DNA from: Pempheris klunzingeri
Lineage: Eukaryota > Chordata > Actinopteri > Acropomatiformes > Pempheridae
Assembly: GCF_042242105.1 (NCBI RefSeq)
Contig: NC_092025.1
Coordinates: 17,948,156 to 18,012,155 of the forward strand
DNA length: 64,000 nt
Direction: 5' to 3'
Positions 50,527 to 63,375 of the stretch are shown piece by piece. A program made the translations under genes and the position numbers. Every line of letters begins with the position of its first letter. The stretch's first letter is position 1. Below the pieces are notes generated by a model. The model did not search any database, had not been told where the DNA came from, and worked only from the letters and a program-made list of their open reading frames with translations.

Positions 50527-52893
50527 TTGTCTAAAACTAGTTTTATACATGAATGAGTTATTAATAAATATTGTTTCAGATCGTCTTTCATACTGTGCTC
50601 TGTTCTTACTATTTATTACAACACAGCTTTGTTGAGTACTTGATTCTGATTGGTCAATAGTGGCATTCTACGGCCTGCTATTTCTATATAACAGACATTT
50701 ATAATATACTGTTTCTATGAATGCAGTACTAGTAGTAGAAGCAATAAAATAATTTTTAGATCAATAAACTTGATTTTAAGTCACTATTTTGTAGTACGAA
50801 GCCGTGTGTGGATACCGTAAGTGGGATACGGTACAGCGAGTGGTGCTCACTTTGGCAAAATGAACCCCCAACAGGGTGATGCAGGATCATCCTGAAGGGG
50901 CAAGTGTCTTCATTAATGACCAGCGGACTGTACATTTAGCTCTACTTATACTATTTCAATCAGTACAGGTGTATTTAATGACATTACGTGGCCTTTGTGT
51001 AAAAAGTGAAATCAAAAGAATTAAAGCTTGACCTACACATGTACTCATTGTGGAGTAAAAGACATTGTGTTTGCACTCTGAATTCTATCTTGAATCACAA
51101 ATATGTATACAAAATAACTAGAAACCAAAATATGTAAGTATTAAATGTGTAGCATTAGGTGCAGCTGTACCATAAAAGCCTAAACGTGGCTTCTGGTTCT
51201 GATTAAATCAGAAAATTTGTTATGTGTATGTAATAATTACACTATTTTCATCTTTTACTACAGTCAGCAGCGGTATTACGAGTTTATGACAACAATTCCA
51301 TTGGTGCTGAGCACTTCCTTTCCATTTCACAGTATTTTGATGCTGTCGCAGAGAAAACATTGTGGAGATATTTTAAGGCACCCTTATATTGTCTCTACGT
51401 CATGTTCATTGATCCCATTGAAGTCAGGTAATTTCACATATCCATTGACAACATGGACAGAGACATGTTTGTCAAGCCAAATATCAGAGATGCTCCTTGT
51501 TCATGGGACAACCGGAGACTTCCTTTCTGCAGCATTTTCCTTTTCTTCAGTGTGTGTGAGTGTATAGGGTGTCTTCTGACAACATCTACAGTTAAAATAA
51601 AACACAGTCATACAGTTAGAGTATCAAGTCACAGAATACAGAACAGTGTTGCCCAGGCCTGTTTTTAAAGGTAGGGTCTGCAGAATTGGAGAAATTAGCT
51701 AAATGATTCCCACTCCTCCCCTCCCTTCAGGCCTCATTCATTCCGTACACGACTGCTGCCTTTTCTCTGTAACAAATTAGCAACTCTGTTAAATGCCCTA
51801 ATCATATCATCATAACATTACCTTTTGCTCATAGTTACTGCTCATCTGTCAACACACCTGTCACTCATACTCAGTGCATGTTGGCTTGTGCTGGGTAACG
51901 TTAAAACTTAAACTTAAAACAGTCTGTTACTGAACCGCAAATCAGATTTTGGTTGCACTTGCTCTGCTTATACTCGTGTGCTAACTTTAGCTTTGTGGAA
52001 GACTGCAGTCATACACACTAGGTACACAGAGTGCATGCAGGTACGTAGGCAGTCCAATCATTTCATTTGGTTCGTACAGCCTGATGAGGATTTATACCAC
52101 TCTCGTATCAAATACAAGGAAGCAGCTAGCCTGGCTCTGATAGGAAGAAACAAAATCTGCTTAGGAATCGGCCACTTCCTAAGCTCACTAATTAACACGG
52201 TACATCTTGTTTGTTTAGTGTGTATATAAAACTAAGTGGAATTCAGCGCGTACAGACATACAGACAAAATGTCATACTGTTCCTTCATGTTCATTTGGGT
52301 TTGTCATTGTGGGTCGTTTGCCTGACATTTATATTTGTGACTGCGGTAGGTGTCTAGTTCATAGTAGCAGGAGGAAACAACCATGGTGCACTCAAAGCCT
52401 TGAGTGCAGATATAATGACCGTTGTGTGTGCACCTTAGGAGAGCAGTGTTTGCACTGGTTTTAGGCTGCCAAAGGTTACTTATTAAGCAATTTCAACTTC
52501 TCACCTTTTTCAGCTATGCTTGTAAAATAGTTAAAGGGCAAATTCTTGACACTTGAACAACAAAATGTGAGAATGAGATTATCTAGCAAAAAAGCATTTT
52601 AGGCACTTTGGTCCAAAGCGACCAACAAATAAGGTGCACAGTACTTTCTCAAGTGAAACTATGGAAAAAACGGTTGTGTAACAATGGTCACAAACTAAAA
52701 TCTAAAATAAAAAATAATGTGTGCCTTGTCCAGGTTAAATAAAAAAAGATCAAACCCAGATGCACTTACTGAAACTAAGCTAAAATCAACATATAAATTG
52801 GGAGCTGTACAAAAATTACAAACTAATGACCAATCCAAAGCTATAGTAATGATGGTCTCTAGGACACTTCATTCTAGGGAGCAGTGGTCTTAC
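50527..52893. other. Region between the tail-to-tail copies B and C
   Basis: It contains the 3' ends of both genes. The last exon of copy C is expected here. The best candidate is 51526-51484 on the minus strand: acceptor CTGCAG, then 14 codons including stop. Its CPMNKEHL resembles the CPLITRKEH end region of copy B, but the acceptor has a poor pyrimidine tract. Around 51660-52100 the sequence has the look of an interspersed repeat ('aaaggtagggtctgcag'). Confidence 0.45.
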
Positions 52894-55800
52894 CCGGGGA
52901 AGTGTTGCATGTGAGTGATGGTGTCAGGCAGAGGCATTCCATAGCTCTCAGGCAGCAGGAGACTCAGCAACCCCGCCAGAACTGTAAGGCTTCCCATGAG
53001 GATGTAAGGCAGTGAAATGGAATAGCTTCCTGTGGCAACACATCAGAAGAGGGGACAGTGGAAAAACAACCTTGGCTACAATAGTACCGCAGAGCAGTTA
53101 AAAACAAAAAGACAAAAGGTGGAGAGAGTTTGATGTGGCTGCACCAGTTGTTTAAATCCAATCCTCTAAATCACTAAAACTTCTAAATTTTAACTGAAAG
53201 CATTGGGATTTTCAGAAGACTGGTCTATCCCATCAGAGTACTAATCAAGCCTGCTTTTATGCCTTTGTTGTGAGTTTTGTTGTACTTTTGTTTCTATGGA
53301 GGCACCAGCTTTTTGTTAACCTCTTGTTTCCGACAGTGTTAGTGAAAGTCAGTTGCGAGAGAAATGGCTTGTCTTAACAATGCATCCAAATAATTCCATG
53401 GGAAAATTTAAGTAAAGACAATTCAGATAGTCCTTTTCGACCAAAATGTTCAAGGTGGTATGAAACCAGAGGAGCTAAACAAGCTCCTCTGGAGCTAAAC
53501 TTTTCTGCATTCCTGTTTGTGCTTCGACTGCATCTGAAGAACCGTGAAGTGAAGATAAGTTGGCGTCTTGGAGTTTTCATGTCCTGTGTCTGTGTTCGAG
53601 TGCTCCAGCTTTAAGATAAACAGGTTAGGTGAACTGGGAAAAATGTTTTTTGTGTTCTTATCTTTAATTTCTCATACTTTTTCTGTGACGTTTGTAAGTG
53701 GTATTCATCAAACCTGCGCATATTTCTCATTAATTGCTTAAGATAAGTGGCTTTCAGATAAGTGGCATAATCAAAGATCTTGAAGACGTCATATAAGCCA
53801 ACCCGTTCCACTCCACAGTTGTGGGCAAGTTTCAAGCACAAAAATCTTACCAAAGAGTAAAAAGAAGAATTTTACTTTGCAGAGCTTCAAGTCCTACTGT
53901 CAGAAATCACAAGTTTACCAGAGTCATAGTCGGGGACCTACTAAGCTAAAAAGCAATGTAACTGAATTGTTAATGTAGCAGGTAAGATCAGCAGACTTTA
54001 CAGTTGTGTTTTTCATGCTTGTGCGAGCTGGAGAAAAAAGAGCTGGACCCTTGCTAATGCTGCTTAAATACTAGCAAACTCACACTTGTGGTGTTAAAGA
54101 GATACTTTGCAAATGTTCAACTGGGTTTGTATCATTACAATGTCTTTAGCATGATCATCATCCATCTCATTGTCTACCAGCTGTGTTCTTAGGCTCCGAG
54201 GCTCAAATGAGTAACCATAAAATAACAGTAACAACTGTATTGTTAAGTCAGTTATTCATTCGAACAACTAGACTTTGAGCAGAGGTAAGAGCATCCTTAC
54301 TTAAGTAAATGAAGTACGGGGCAATGATACTGCCTATTCTGGAGACCATGGAGCAGGTGCCCACGGCGGTATTCCTCAGTGTTGTTGGATAGAGTTCTGC
54401 TGTGTATGCGTACACGATGGCAAATGCTGTCGTCACCGAAAACTTCCCCATCATCTCGAGTGTTATGGCTAAAGAAATCATGTCTGGAGGGAATCAAGTA
54501 TTGAATAGTTAGAGGGTACATGTGAGTTATTAGTCAAATGAAGCTGGACATTCAAACAAATTCTGCTTGGATTGTATCAAGTTAAAGGATGTAAACAAAT
54601 GAGAGAATAGCAGAAATCAAGGCTATATTAATGAAGAGTTAACAAGTTGCCCTTTGAAGTGTCATACTTGCTGGTATGAGCTGTATGAAGAGTAGAAATA
54701 ATCCTCCCATGAAGAGGGTTGAGAAAAGACTCAGTCGTCTGGAACACCAGCGAAACATCATCCATGACAACGCGTAGGCTGGCATCTCTACCAGAGCCGA
54801 CAGGAAACAGTTGAAGTATGAGTTACCGTGAAGGTTTGACGTATTTAGGGAAAGAGCAAAGTAGGCGATGGTCAGGGTGTTCCTGAGGGGATACAATTTT
54901 AAGCATAAATATCAAACTATAAAGTGTTAATATCCTGAGTATTTGTACAGTATGACATTCTTTTTTTTACTGCATAAAGTTTCTCTACAGAAAAAGTGAC
55001 ATGCAAATTACAGCTTATACACCTGCTATGATTAGCTCACAGCTTAAAGGAACCGCTTCGAAATGAAACCAAAAATCAGAGTCAGCAAGAAAGTGACAAC
55101 AGGACTAAATACGAGCATGCTGTGCAGTTACATAAAGCCCGATTTTGATCTTGGTTGCAGGCTTCACAGCACCTGACAGGTCATTATTTATTGTTAGTGA
55201 AATGGGCTGACGTGGTTGAAGGTGATGCACGAACACGCATGAACTGTGTGCGCGTATGTGTGTTTGTAGAAGCCTCGCAACGTGCGGTCGGTATATGTCT
55301 GCATGTGTGTACTTAGGTGCGTGTATTTGTGCGTGCAGGGTCGCTGTACTGAATGTGGAGGTCAGGTGGGACAGCGGGGACTCACCAGACCAGCCACAGC
55401 GTGATAGAAATGAGGCGGATGTTTGGAAAACGAAGCAGGTCACAGATGTTGTGAGCTTTCCTCCTCTCAGACTGAAGTTCTTTCTGTGGGGCAGCAGATC
55501 ACGTGGAACAACAAACACTTAACGAGCAGAGCCATCGGTCTGGAAATCATTTCATTAGAGAGAAGCTAGTGAATGCATGGCCTCTTGCTGAGTGAACCTG
55601 TGCATGTACATGTGTTCACACACATAAAGTAATCAAACGACTGGAGCAGGATTCATTTAGAGAAACAAGTATTTTCAGTGCACAAAACACCCTGAACTAG
55701 CCTCAGATTTTTGTGGTTTTGTTCAAATTTTAAACACCCAATAGCTCAACATATACAGCAATATAATATTACTATTACAGAAGAGAAGAGCTTAGTGTTT

Positions 55801-58800
55801 GTACATAAAATAGTCACTTTATAGTTACTATTAGTTGTTTTCCAACATCCTTGACGTGAAAGGTTGGATAATTTGGCAGGTGTTTCCAGTGACAATCTGA
55901 GGGCAGTCTGATTTATCCATCAACTACCATCCAGATTAGTGTTCACTTGTGAATAGTCAATGATTAAAACACGCTGAGCAATGAACCATAAACAATTCAT
56001 TACCACTTAACCACTTGGAAGGAAATGTGCAAAGAGAAAGCTGATCAAGATAAACATTATCAGCAAGGAAACAGTCATGACCTGGTTAAAGGCTTAGATA
56101 TAAGGGTTACAGGTTGACAGGTGTGTGCTTTCCTCTAGAAGACAATGGCAGATGCACATTCATTCCCCAAACAGGATAGCTTAATAAACATGACTAGATG
56201 AACCATATTTACATTATTAACAATTTATTAATCAGCATCTGCTTTTACAGAAGCCAGTTTTCCAGTGAGAACTCACCTGCAAAGGACTAAAGATGACAGA
56301 TGGAGGCTCCATTTTATTTCTTTTAGCAGCATCTCTTATTATGGCCTCAGCCTCTTCTACTCTTCCCTGAGAGAGCAGCCACCGAGGGGACTCTGGGATG
56401 TACCTGTGGCGTTATGCGGCAGAGAGAGACGGAGCATGAATCCTCTAGGACAGAGGAAAACATAATGTTTGGCAAAAATCAATTGAGTAATTTTTTCTTA
56501 TTTATTTTCGTAATGCTCAAATGCATCAGTTATGTTTGCAGGAATTGTGTTGATTGATTGGTGGCCAAGACAACTAGTCTATCAACTCAACAACTATACA
56601 GCATTCAGCACTGCAGAAAGATTATTTCTCAACAACACGAAATCAGTTGACATCATGTGTAGCAAACGAGTACAAAAAAAACTAAAGAAAATAAATAAAT
56701 ACCTCACACAGACACACACAAGCAAACACACACCCACCTACCACCAGAGAGGCACAAAGAGGAACCCAGGCAGGTTGAGGGCTAAGAGAAGCATCCTCCA
56801 GTCTCTGATGAAGTAGGCGAATAGCGGCAGCAGCATGTAGCCCCCACCGAAGAAAAGACACACACCTGCGGTGGAGAAAACTATCCGAACGCGAGGGCCT
56901 AATATCTCTGTTCCTTTGCACAGAAGAAAAGGAAGGATTCAGAACATGTGTAATGAACTACACAGTCTTTTGTATCATCAAATACAAGCTAGTGACCAGA
57001 GGGGAGTTCTCGCAAGCAAAAGTACCTAGCACAAACGCAGTCACGTAATTGGAGATTTGTCCCACGCCGACAACAAAGAACAAGGCGCAGAACACGACCC
57101 AGGATGGAGAGAAGGTCTGGATTATTGTGAACACTGTCTGGACTGCAAGGGTAACAAACAACACGATTTTTCTTCCATACCTAAAAAGGGTACAAAACAC
57201 AGGTAAATTTACCAAGTGAGCAGTGAGGTCAACCAACCTCACCTAACATTCCCTGCACAGTAATACACACTCTGACTGGTCTTGTTAACCTCCTTTCCAG
57301 CAGCTGGTACTTTTCACCAGTAAAGTTCTGATTAACCTGTTGAACACCACCAGCCCAACCTAGCGACTAGCTGCTGAAAACGGTCAAAGCAACTCAGACG
57401 AGGAGGGAGGAGGAAGAATGAGGCATACGCTGAAAACAACGCCCTGTCTATAGTGAAGCATGGCGGTGGCTCGGTGACGCTCCGGGGCTGCTTTGCTTCT
57501 TTTGGCACTGGAAACCTGCAGCGTTTGGAGGGTAAGATGGATTCAATCGAGCATCGGGGAAATCCTAGGGAGAAAACATCATGCTGTCTGTGAAGCCGTC
57601 ATTGAACCTTCCAACTGGACTGTGATCCCAAACATAACTCAAAGTCCACCGAGGCTTAGCTTCAGAAAAAGTCCTGGAAGATACTTGAGTGGTCATCACA
57701 GTCGCCTGACTTGAATTCCACAGAAAATCACTGGTGGGATTTGAAGAAGGCAGTTGAAGCACACAAACCCTGAATATAAAGGCTCTTGGCCATGAGGAAT
57801 GTTCTAAGATTCCTCAGGAAGCTGTCAGAACCTGGTGTCTGGCTATGCACCACCTTTGCAGCAGGTCATAACAGCAAAAGTGACTGCAGTAGTCATTAAA
57901 AGTGGCATTTTGAGTTCAATTTGGAGAAACCACCTGTAAGATTAGTTGTGTTGAGCTATTTCAATTGTCCTTGTTTGAGTAGTTCATTGAACACAGCTGG
58001 AAGTTTGTACATTTTGCCAAAACACCTCATTTGCAGTGGGGGTTGAATAATATTAGGTGCAATCCTTTTGCTGGAGTGTTGAGTTGCACCTGATCCAAGT
58101 TCGAACACACGATCCTTGCATTTAAGTAGTTAAAATATAAATGGACAGGGAGTTGAAAGTTAAAGAGGACATCCTGAACTTTGACACGCTTACAGCCTGC
58201 CACAAACACACTTTTGTTTGGGTGGTAAAGTAGGCACAAAAAACTGAAGCTCATCTGTTGTCCATAACCTGTCAGAGATCTGTCCTGAAACGATGGAGCC
58301 GGCGAGAACTCCACAGAAGAAGAGAGAAGAGGTCAGCGGTTTCCTCCACCTGTCATCACACACCAAGTCCCACTGCAAAAACACAACACACACACATGCG
58401 CACACACACGGTCAGAGTTTATCATGTACACTAAAATGTTGAATCCTGAAAGTCCACACAGTACTATGGTTAGAATACATGTATCCAAAAGTACAAACCT
58501 ATATGGAAAAAGGACAATAATCATAACTATCTTTAATTATCTTGATTATAACAAAATACATAAACTTTGCAGAATTTGAAAACCTTTACTGAGATTGATT
58601 TCCACCTCATTTTGACTCAGTTCTTTGGCCATTTCAAGTTCTAATTTTCTGCTGTTTTTTCAGTGGATGTGGACAGGTATATTTAACATTAACATGCATC
58701 TAATGAGGGCGACAAAATAACATCATTAGAGTTATTATTATCCTACAAACAGCTTCCTCTAAATTCAGGAGCAGCGCCGGTAACAAACCTCTGTAACGAT

Positions 58801-59187
58801 GGTGGAGACGTAAACGCTCCGGTCATACTCCCACCCGTCCAAGCAGCCTTCTGTCGGCACACTGGACAGGTTGACATCGATGCCGGGCAGCAAGCCTCTG
58901 TCCGAGAAATTCACCATGTGCTCAATGTTGTATCTGGAGCACTTGCTGGGCACCAAAGCGCCGCTCTGGCTGTCCTCCTCCAGCGGGATGCTGCTGTTCT
59001 CCCACGCCGCGGTCAGGTTGGCGTGCGCGGGGATGAAGCAGCGGTGGGGCGGCGTGTCGGCGAGGAACACGATGGACAGGCCGCTGAAACCATTAGGGAC
59101 GGTGGTCAGGCAGAGGAGGAAAAACACCTGCTGCTGGAAGCGTCCCCATTCACCGAGGAAGGCGACTGAAGCTTCGTAGTCGGTCAT
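52894..59187 (-). CDS. slc22a5: SLC22 OCTN-type transporter, copy C (closest to slc22a5/slc22a4), last exon uncertain
   Basis: Nine exons on the minus strand: 59187-58789, 58372-58269, 57180-57026, 56913-56742, 56403-56277, 55483-55386, 54882-54668, 54483-54301, 53029-52894. Phases agree throughout and there is no stop. The first exon is uninterrupted (399 bp), as in human OCTN genes, and starts [15 protein letters not shown]. Further marks: NLT and NSS glycosylation sites, [74 protein letters not shown]. Of the four copies it reads most like mammalian OCTN1/2, so I take it as the conserved slc22a4/5 orthologue, expected to import carnitine or ergothioneine. The choice between a4 and a5 is not settled. 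The frame is still open at the donor 52893, and the short last exon is probably at 51526-51484 (about 543 aa in total). The 5' end is CpG-rich (58780-59250), suggesting a broadly active promoter. A dead Tc1-like element lies in its second intron. Confidence 0.9.
57395..58066 (+). mobile_element. Degenerate Tc1/mariner-like transposon, 3' part
   Basis: Frames on the + strand give recognisable Tc1-type transposase pieces: an HGGGSV block at about 57459, DPKH at about 57627, and SQSPDLN followed by TEN and WWDLKKAV at about 57700-57745 (the Glu of the catalytic triad). Several in-frame stops break it. The right end 'cagtgggggttgaataat' at about 58035-58052 is the typical Tc1-family terminus. The left half is missing or too diverged. 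It lies antisense in intron 2 of copy C and is not functional. Confidence 0.85.
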
Positions 59188-62100
59188 GTTGGTGGCTGCG
59201 CGCCCGGGCGCACGGAGGGAGGAAGAGTTAGGCGCGGACGCGAATGAGGGACTTTGAAATGGGCATTTCAGAAGCTGTGGTTTTGTTTGAGCTCCGAAAC
59301 CATCCCACCCACCCTAAATTAGCCTTTTAAAGGCACAACCCGAGATCCCAATCTATGCAAAAACCAAAAGACAAGAATAAAGGCTTCTATCACCACCAAT
59401 GATGAGTGATTTAACTGGGGTTTTGTTCGACCCATCAATCACTATTAGTTTGATTGATCAGCTTGATCTTCACTGTGGGAAGGACAGACAGTGAGATTAA
59501 CCTACTGACAGTTGAAGCCTGTGCCACTGCAGTTTGATACCTGTTATGTAGGCATGCTGGCACCAGAGAGCAAGTCAAACTTATCCACTAAGGAGGTTAT
59601 GATTTCGCCCATTTTTCAATAAAAAAGGAACCAAAATAGACTTTACTAATGACTACATTTATGGTTATTTATTGTCAACAATCAGCTATAGTAATTTTTC
59701 TTTTAAAATCTAAAATCTAATCTTAAAAAAAATAAAGTGGCCACATTGAGTGCCCCAAATGCTGTTGCGTCAATTCACGGTCAAGTTTTGATTCATTTGT
59801 GGTTACATTTGCTCATCCACAGCTATATTTTGTGGCCACGAGATAAATTTGTACGCAGGGAGACACCAACAATGGTGTCCCTGACTCGCTCATCTCCACT
59901 GGTATAGCCTGTTGGACATGTGGCAAACCAGGACAAATCTGTTAGGCCAGCAAACAAGTTTTTATTGGTTGTCCGGCCCCGTCTGTCTGTTTACCAGCCC
60001 TCTCTGTGAGCTGGCCCTCTTGGAGTTTGCTGTGAGCGTCTCCCTACCCGAGCAGCACTTAGAGCAACTGGACAATTAGTCGATGCTCTGGGGTTGTCGT
60101 GGACAGGAGCCAGGCCAGAGGCAGAGCTGCCATAGCTCATGTCAGGGGCGCTCTCAGGGGCAACCTACTGGGGTGGGATCAGCCCAGAAGAGCTGAGCAG
60201 GGGCCTCTGGAGAATGTTTTACACACAAGGTTGCAGCCGGTCGCTGCTAGTCCAGCTCACACAGCATGGGGGATGTATGCGTGTGTGTGTGTGTGTGACA
60301 GCTGCTGCTGAGGATAGACTTAGTTTAATCTTTCACCAAGTCCAGTGTTTCACTTTTATCAGTGTTAGCAGGTTTTTCTCATGTAACATGATGCTGTAGG
60401 AACTTGTGTTATAAATGGTATATATGTTACTCTCAAGTCAGCATTCTACTCTCCCGACTCCGCTTTGTCTGGACAACTGGTTGGTCCAAGGAAAGATCAA
60501 GTCCATATTGGGGCATCCCCTCGTGTACCTGAAACCAGATATTGCTTGTAGAATCCTATATAAGTGGTCGCTTTACCCTGTATTCTTTAGTCTCATCCAC
60601 GCCTGTGATGTTGGACTCCGAGCTGGTGAACTTCTTGAATGAATCTTAGAATCCTCTCTTCATTACTACAAACCACAGAAAAGCATCCCTACAATCAGTT
60701 TGATGAATATGGCCCAGGTTACAGGCGAAAGCAGTATCTCTATTACTTAAGTGCGTGGAAATGAAGTGATGCTTCTGAAATGCCAGAAAAAAAACAAAAT
60801 ATTTTATTTATAGTAAAAGACAAAACTACGTACCATATGAAACTGAAAAAACAATGCCGGACAGGAACCCTTCATATTTAGCTACTGTAAATGCTGATGG
60901 CATTCTTGTGCACTTCTTACATGCGCAGGAAAGTCATTAAAGGCCTTTAAGATACATCCATCCATCCATCCATCCATTTTCTATACCGCTTATATAGCCT
61001 ATCCTTTAAGATACAGTAAACCACAATCTTTGTTGATGACAAATATTTACATGCTGTAAGAGCCCGTATGAATGGTTATACAAGCCGGTTTCTAACTTCT
61101 TTAATAATGCAGGACAGGTACATCCCCCAGGATCACCACAAAGGAAATTATACAAGCAGATATTGGTTCTGACTTCATATCCTCCTTGAGTGTTATCAGA
61201 TGATGATGGAATAAAATAACTTATTAAGAAGCAGATGGATACACACATCAATGTTTTAGGGCTTCTTAAACATGGAACAGCTCCAGATAAAGTGTTTTAT
61301 CCTCATTATTTTCAGACATCATTAGCACAGAGGTGAAAACATGCACGTACAATCTTTCTTAATTGATAATCTATCATTTTATATGCATTTGGACAAATAT
61401 TTTACCTTTAATGAATTACTGTAAAAGTCAGATAAATGTGTCTTCACCTCTTAAGCATTTGCTTTGGTACGGTGTTCTTGAGCAAGAAGCTTGGCTCTTT
61501 TTGTGCATGGAGAAATCCAGTCATAACTTGGGTTAGAGGTACACTGCTGTTGGATTGTCATGTGATTATCATAACTTTGTTAGAATAAATCATTTAAGCT
61601 CATTATCCACTTAGGAGATCGGGTTTGGATGCAGTAACTAACTTACTCAAATATCAAACCTGAAGTGTCATGTGAGCATCTTCAGCGCTGATTTACACCA
61701 CAGAACCTCAATCTTTAAACCAGATCTTTTCATACATTTGTGAGTAGATTATCTCACCAGTATACATTTGATCAATTGGAAGCCATTTCATGTCTGCACT
61801 GATGAAAGACCACAGATGACCATGACCTAACCTCGCCGTGCTTTAATGTCCTCCTGATTCACCAATGAGTGGGGAAACAGAATATCACTGATCACCTTGA
61901 AAATGGAGGATAAACATTAGCAACGCTTAGATCAGCTGTAACATTGCTGATTGTTTTCCTGACAGGTAGATCATGCATGTACTGATAAACTGAATTTACC
62001 AGTAACGTTGCACAGTCGACCGAAATCTTTATAAAAATCCTTGAAATGCTCACATGAATATCAGTGCACACAGTTAAATGATGTATTCATGCAACAGACT

Positions 62101-62743
62101 AAAACAGTGTTACTGTCAAACTAATGTGTAAATAATCTGTTTTAGCAGTTATTTCTAAATGTAGTTCAATGACTGTGTTATTCAGGTAAAAGTCTACTGT
62201 ACAAACAGGATTGCTACAGTTTCTGCCAAACTGCAGTGTGGCTTTAAAATAGCCCAATGGGAGTCCTAATGCTACTTAGAAATATTTAGAGTACAGGCAC
62301 GTGTACTTCTTTGGGGTATTTAAAAGTGTGGAATGTTGTTTAGAAAAAATACCACTTTGACCACAGCGATGCGGGGGCTGGGCGAGTAGATTGGCCACTC
62401 TGAAGCTTTTGATCATTTTTCTTTCAGTCAATCAAATCTAATCAGTGCATAATGCATCTGTGATTCACCACTCTCAGATAAATTGCTTCCCTGTCTGCTC
62501 ATAACCTGAGAGACAGTGGATTTAGCAGTCTTTAATGCTCTCCCAATACTGGAAACTGAAGTTTTTTTAGTTGTGACTCCGTCCCACCGAGGGACCAGCT
62601 CCCTCTGCCCCACAGAGAGCTCAACTCTTCCACTCGGGTACTAAGCTGAAGACTGTAAGAGAGGTACCACGTCTCATACTCTGAAGAATTTCAGAGAATT
62701 TTTTTTTCTCTCCCTCAAGAACAGGGAGGTATTTTTATAAATA
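59188..62743. other. Divergent intergenic region between copies C and D
   Basis: Copies C and D are head to head here, so both promoters lie within these 3.5 kb. The C side has a GC-rich 5' flank (59188-59235). A GT microsatellite lies at 60279-60297. A (CCAT)n array runs into 'tttctataccgctta' at 60955-60995, the end of a common fish interspersed repeat. No other gene is seen. Confidence 0.55.
60955..60995 (+). repeat. (CCAT)n plus fish repeat end 'ttctataccgctta'
   Basis: About six CCAT units followed by TTTTCTATACCGCTTAT, a junction seen very often in teleost genomes at the edge of an interspersed element. Only the edge is present. Confidence 0.6.
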
Positions 62744-63375
62744 ATGGGAGACTATGATGAAGACACTGCATTCCTTGGACAGACAGGTCCATATTTCTGG
62801 ACCACATTCTTCCTCCTAAACACAGTTTTTGTCTCCACCGGATTCAATGGACTGTACATTGTCTTCGTCGGGGCAGCTCCGAAACACCACTGTCTCATTC
62901 CAGACGTTAACTTAACTGAGGACTGGAAAAATGCCATCATTCCGCACACGATAGTGGATGGTGAGGAGGTGCAGAGCCAGTGCAGCAGATATAGGCTGGA
63001 TGTGGTCAGAAATCTCTCTGCTGAGGGATATGTTCCTGGAAGAGATGTCAACCTCACTAACTTGGAGAAGGAGGGATGTTTAGATGGATGGAACTACAGC
63101 AAAGAGAACTACCAATCCAACATTGTCACTGAGGTCAGTGTCAATGTGCATGTGTGTGTTTTCTGTGTTATTTATCAGTTGTGGGAAATTTCAATTTCTA
63201 AAAGTTTTCAACTTTGTCTTGAAACTTTGTCTTCTCTTTGAAATGTGTGTGTGATTCTTGTCTCTTCACAGTGGGACCTTGTTTGTGACAACGAATGGAA
63301 AGTTCCCTTCGCGTCCTCGACCCTTTTTGTTGGATACCTTGTAGGGTCCCTGATCTCAGGCCAGCTTTCTGACAG
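62744..63375 (+). CDS. SLC22 OCTN-type transporter, copy D (slc22a4/5-like), 5' part only
   Basis: Two exons are in the window: 62744-63133 (130 codons, ATG with A at -3) and 63272-63375 (104 bp), ending at donor GTAATT. The first exon is uninterrupted, with no trace of the intron found in copies A and B, yet it has the same total length as their two first exons together. It starts MGDYDEDTAFLGQTGPYF, has the NLT and NLS glycosylation sites and [16 protein letters not shown] loop block shared with A and B, then SNIVTEWDLVC and SGQLSDR. The TM1 segment (TTFFLLNTVFVSTGFNG) differs clearly from the others. The next 155-bp exon is not found before 64000, so the rest lies beyond the window. The expected role is organic cation/carnitine transport. 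Confidence 0.9.

Noticed and set aside
55105-55518. 137-codon minus-strand and 88-codon plus-strand frames
   Set aside because: Shadows of exon 6 of copy C (55483-55386) and its introns in other frames.
58871-59179. Long plus-strand frames opposite exon 1 of copy C
   Set aside because: Antisense shadows in a GC-rich exon.
62428-62613. Minus-strand frame with a helix-turn-helix-like SSIGRALKTAKSTVSQVM stretch
   Set aside because: It resembles the DNA-binding start of Tc1-type transposases only loosely. No flanking catalytic domain or terminus is present, so it is not called as an element.
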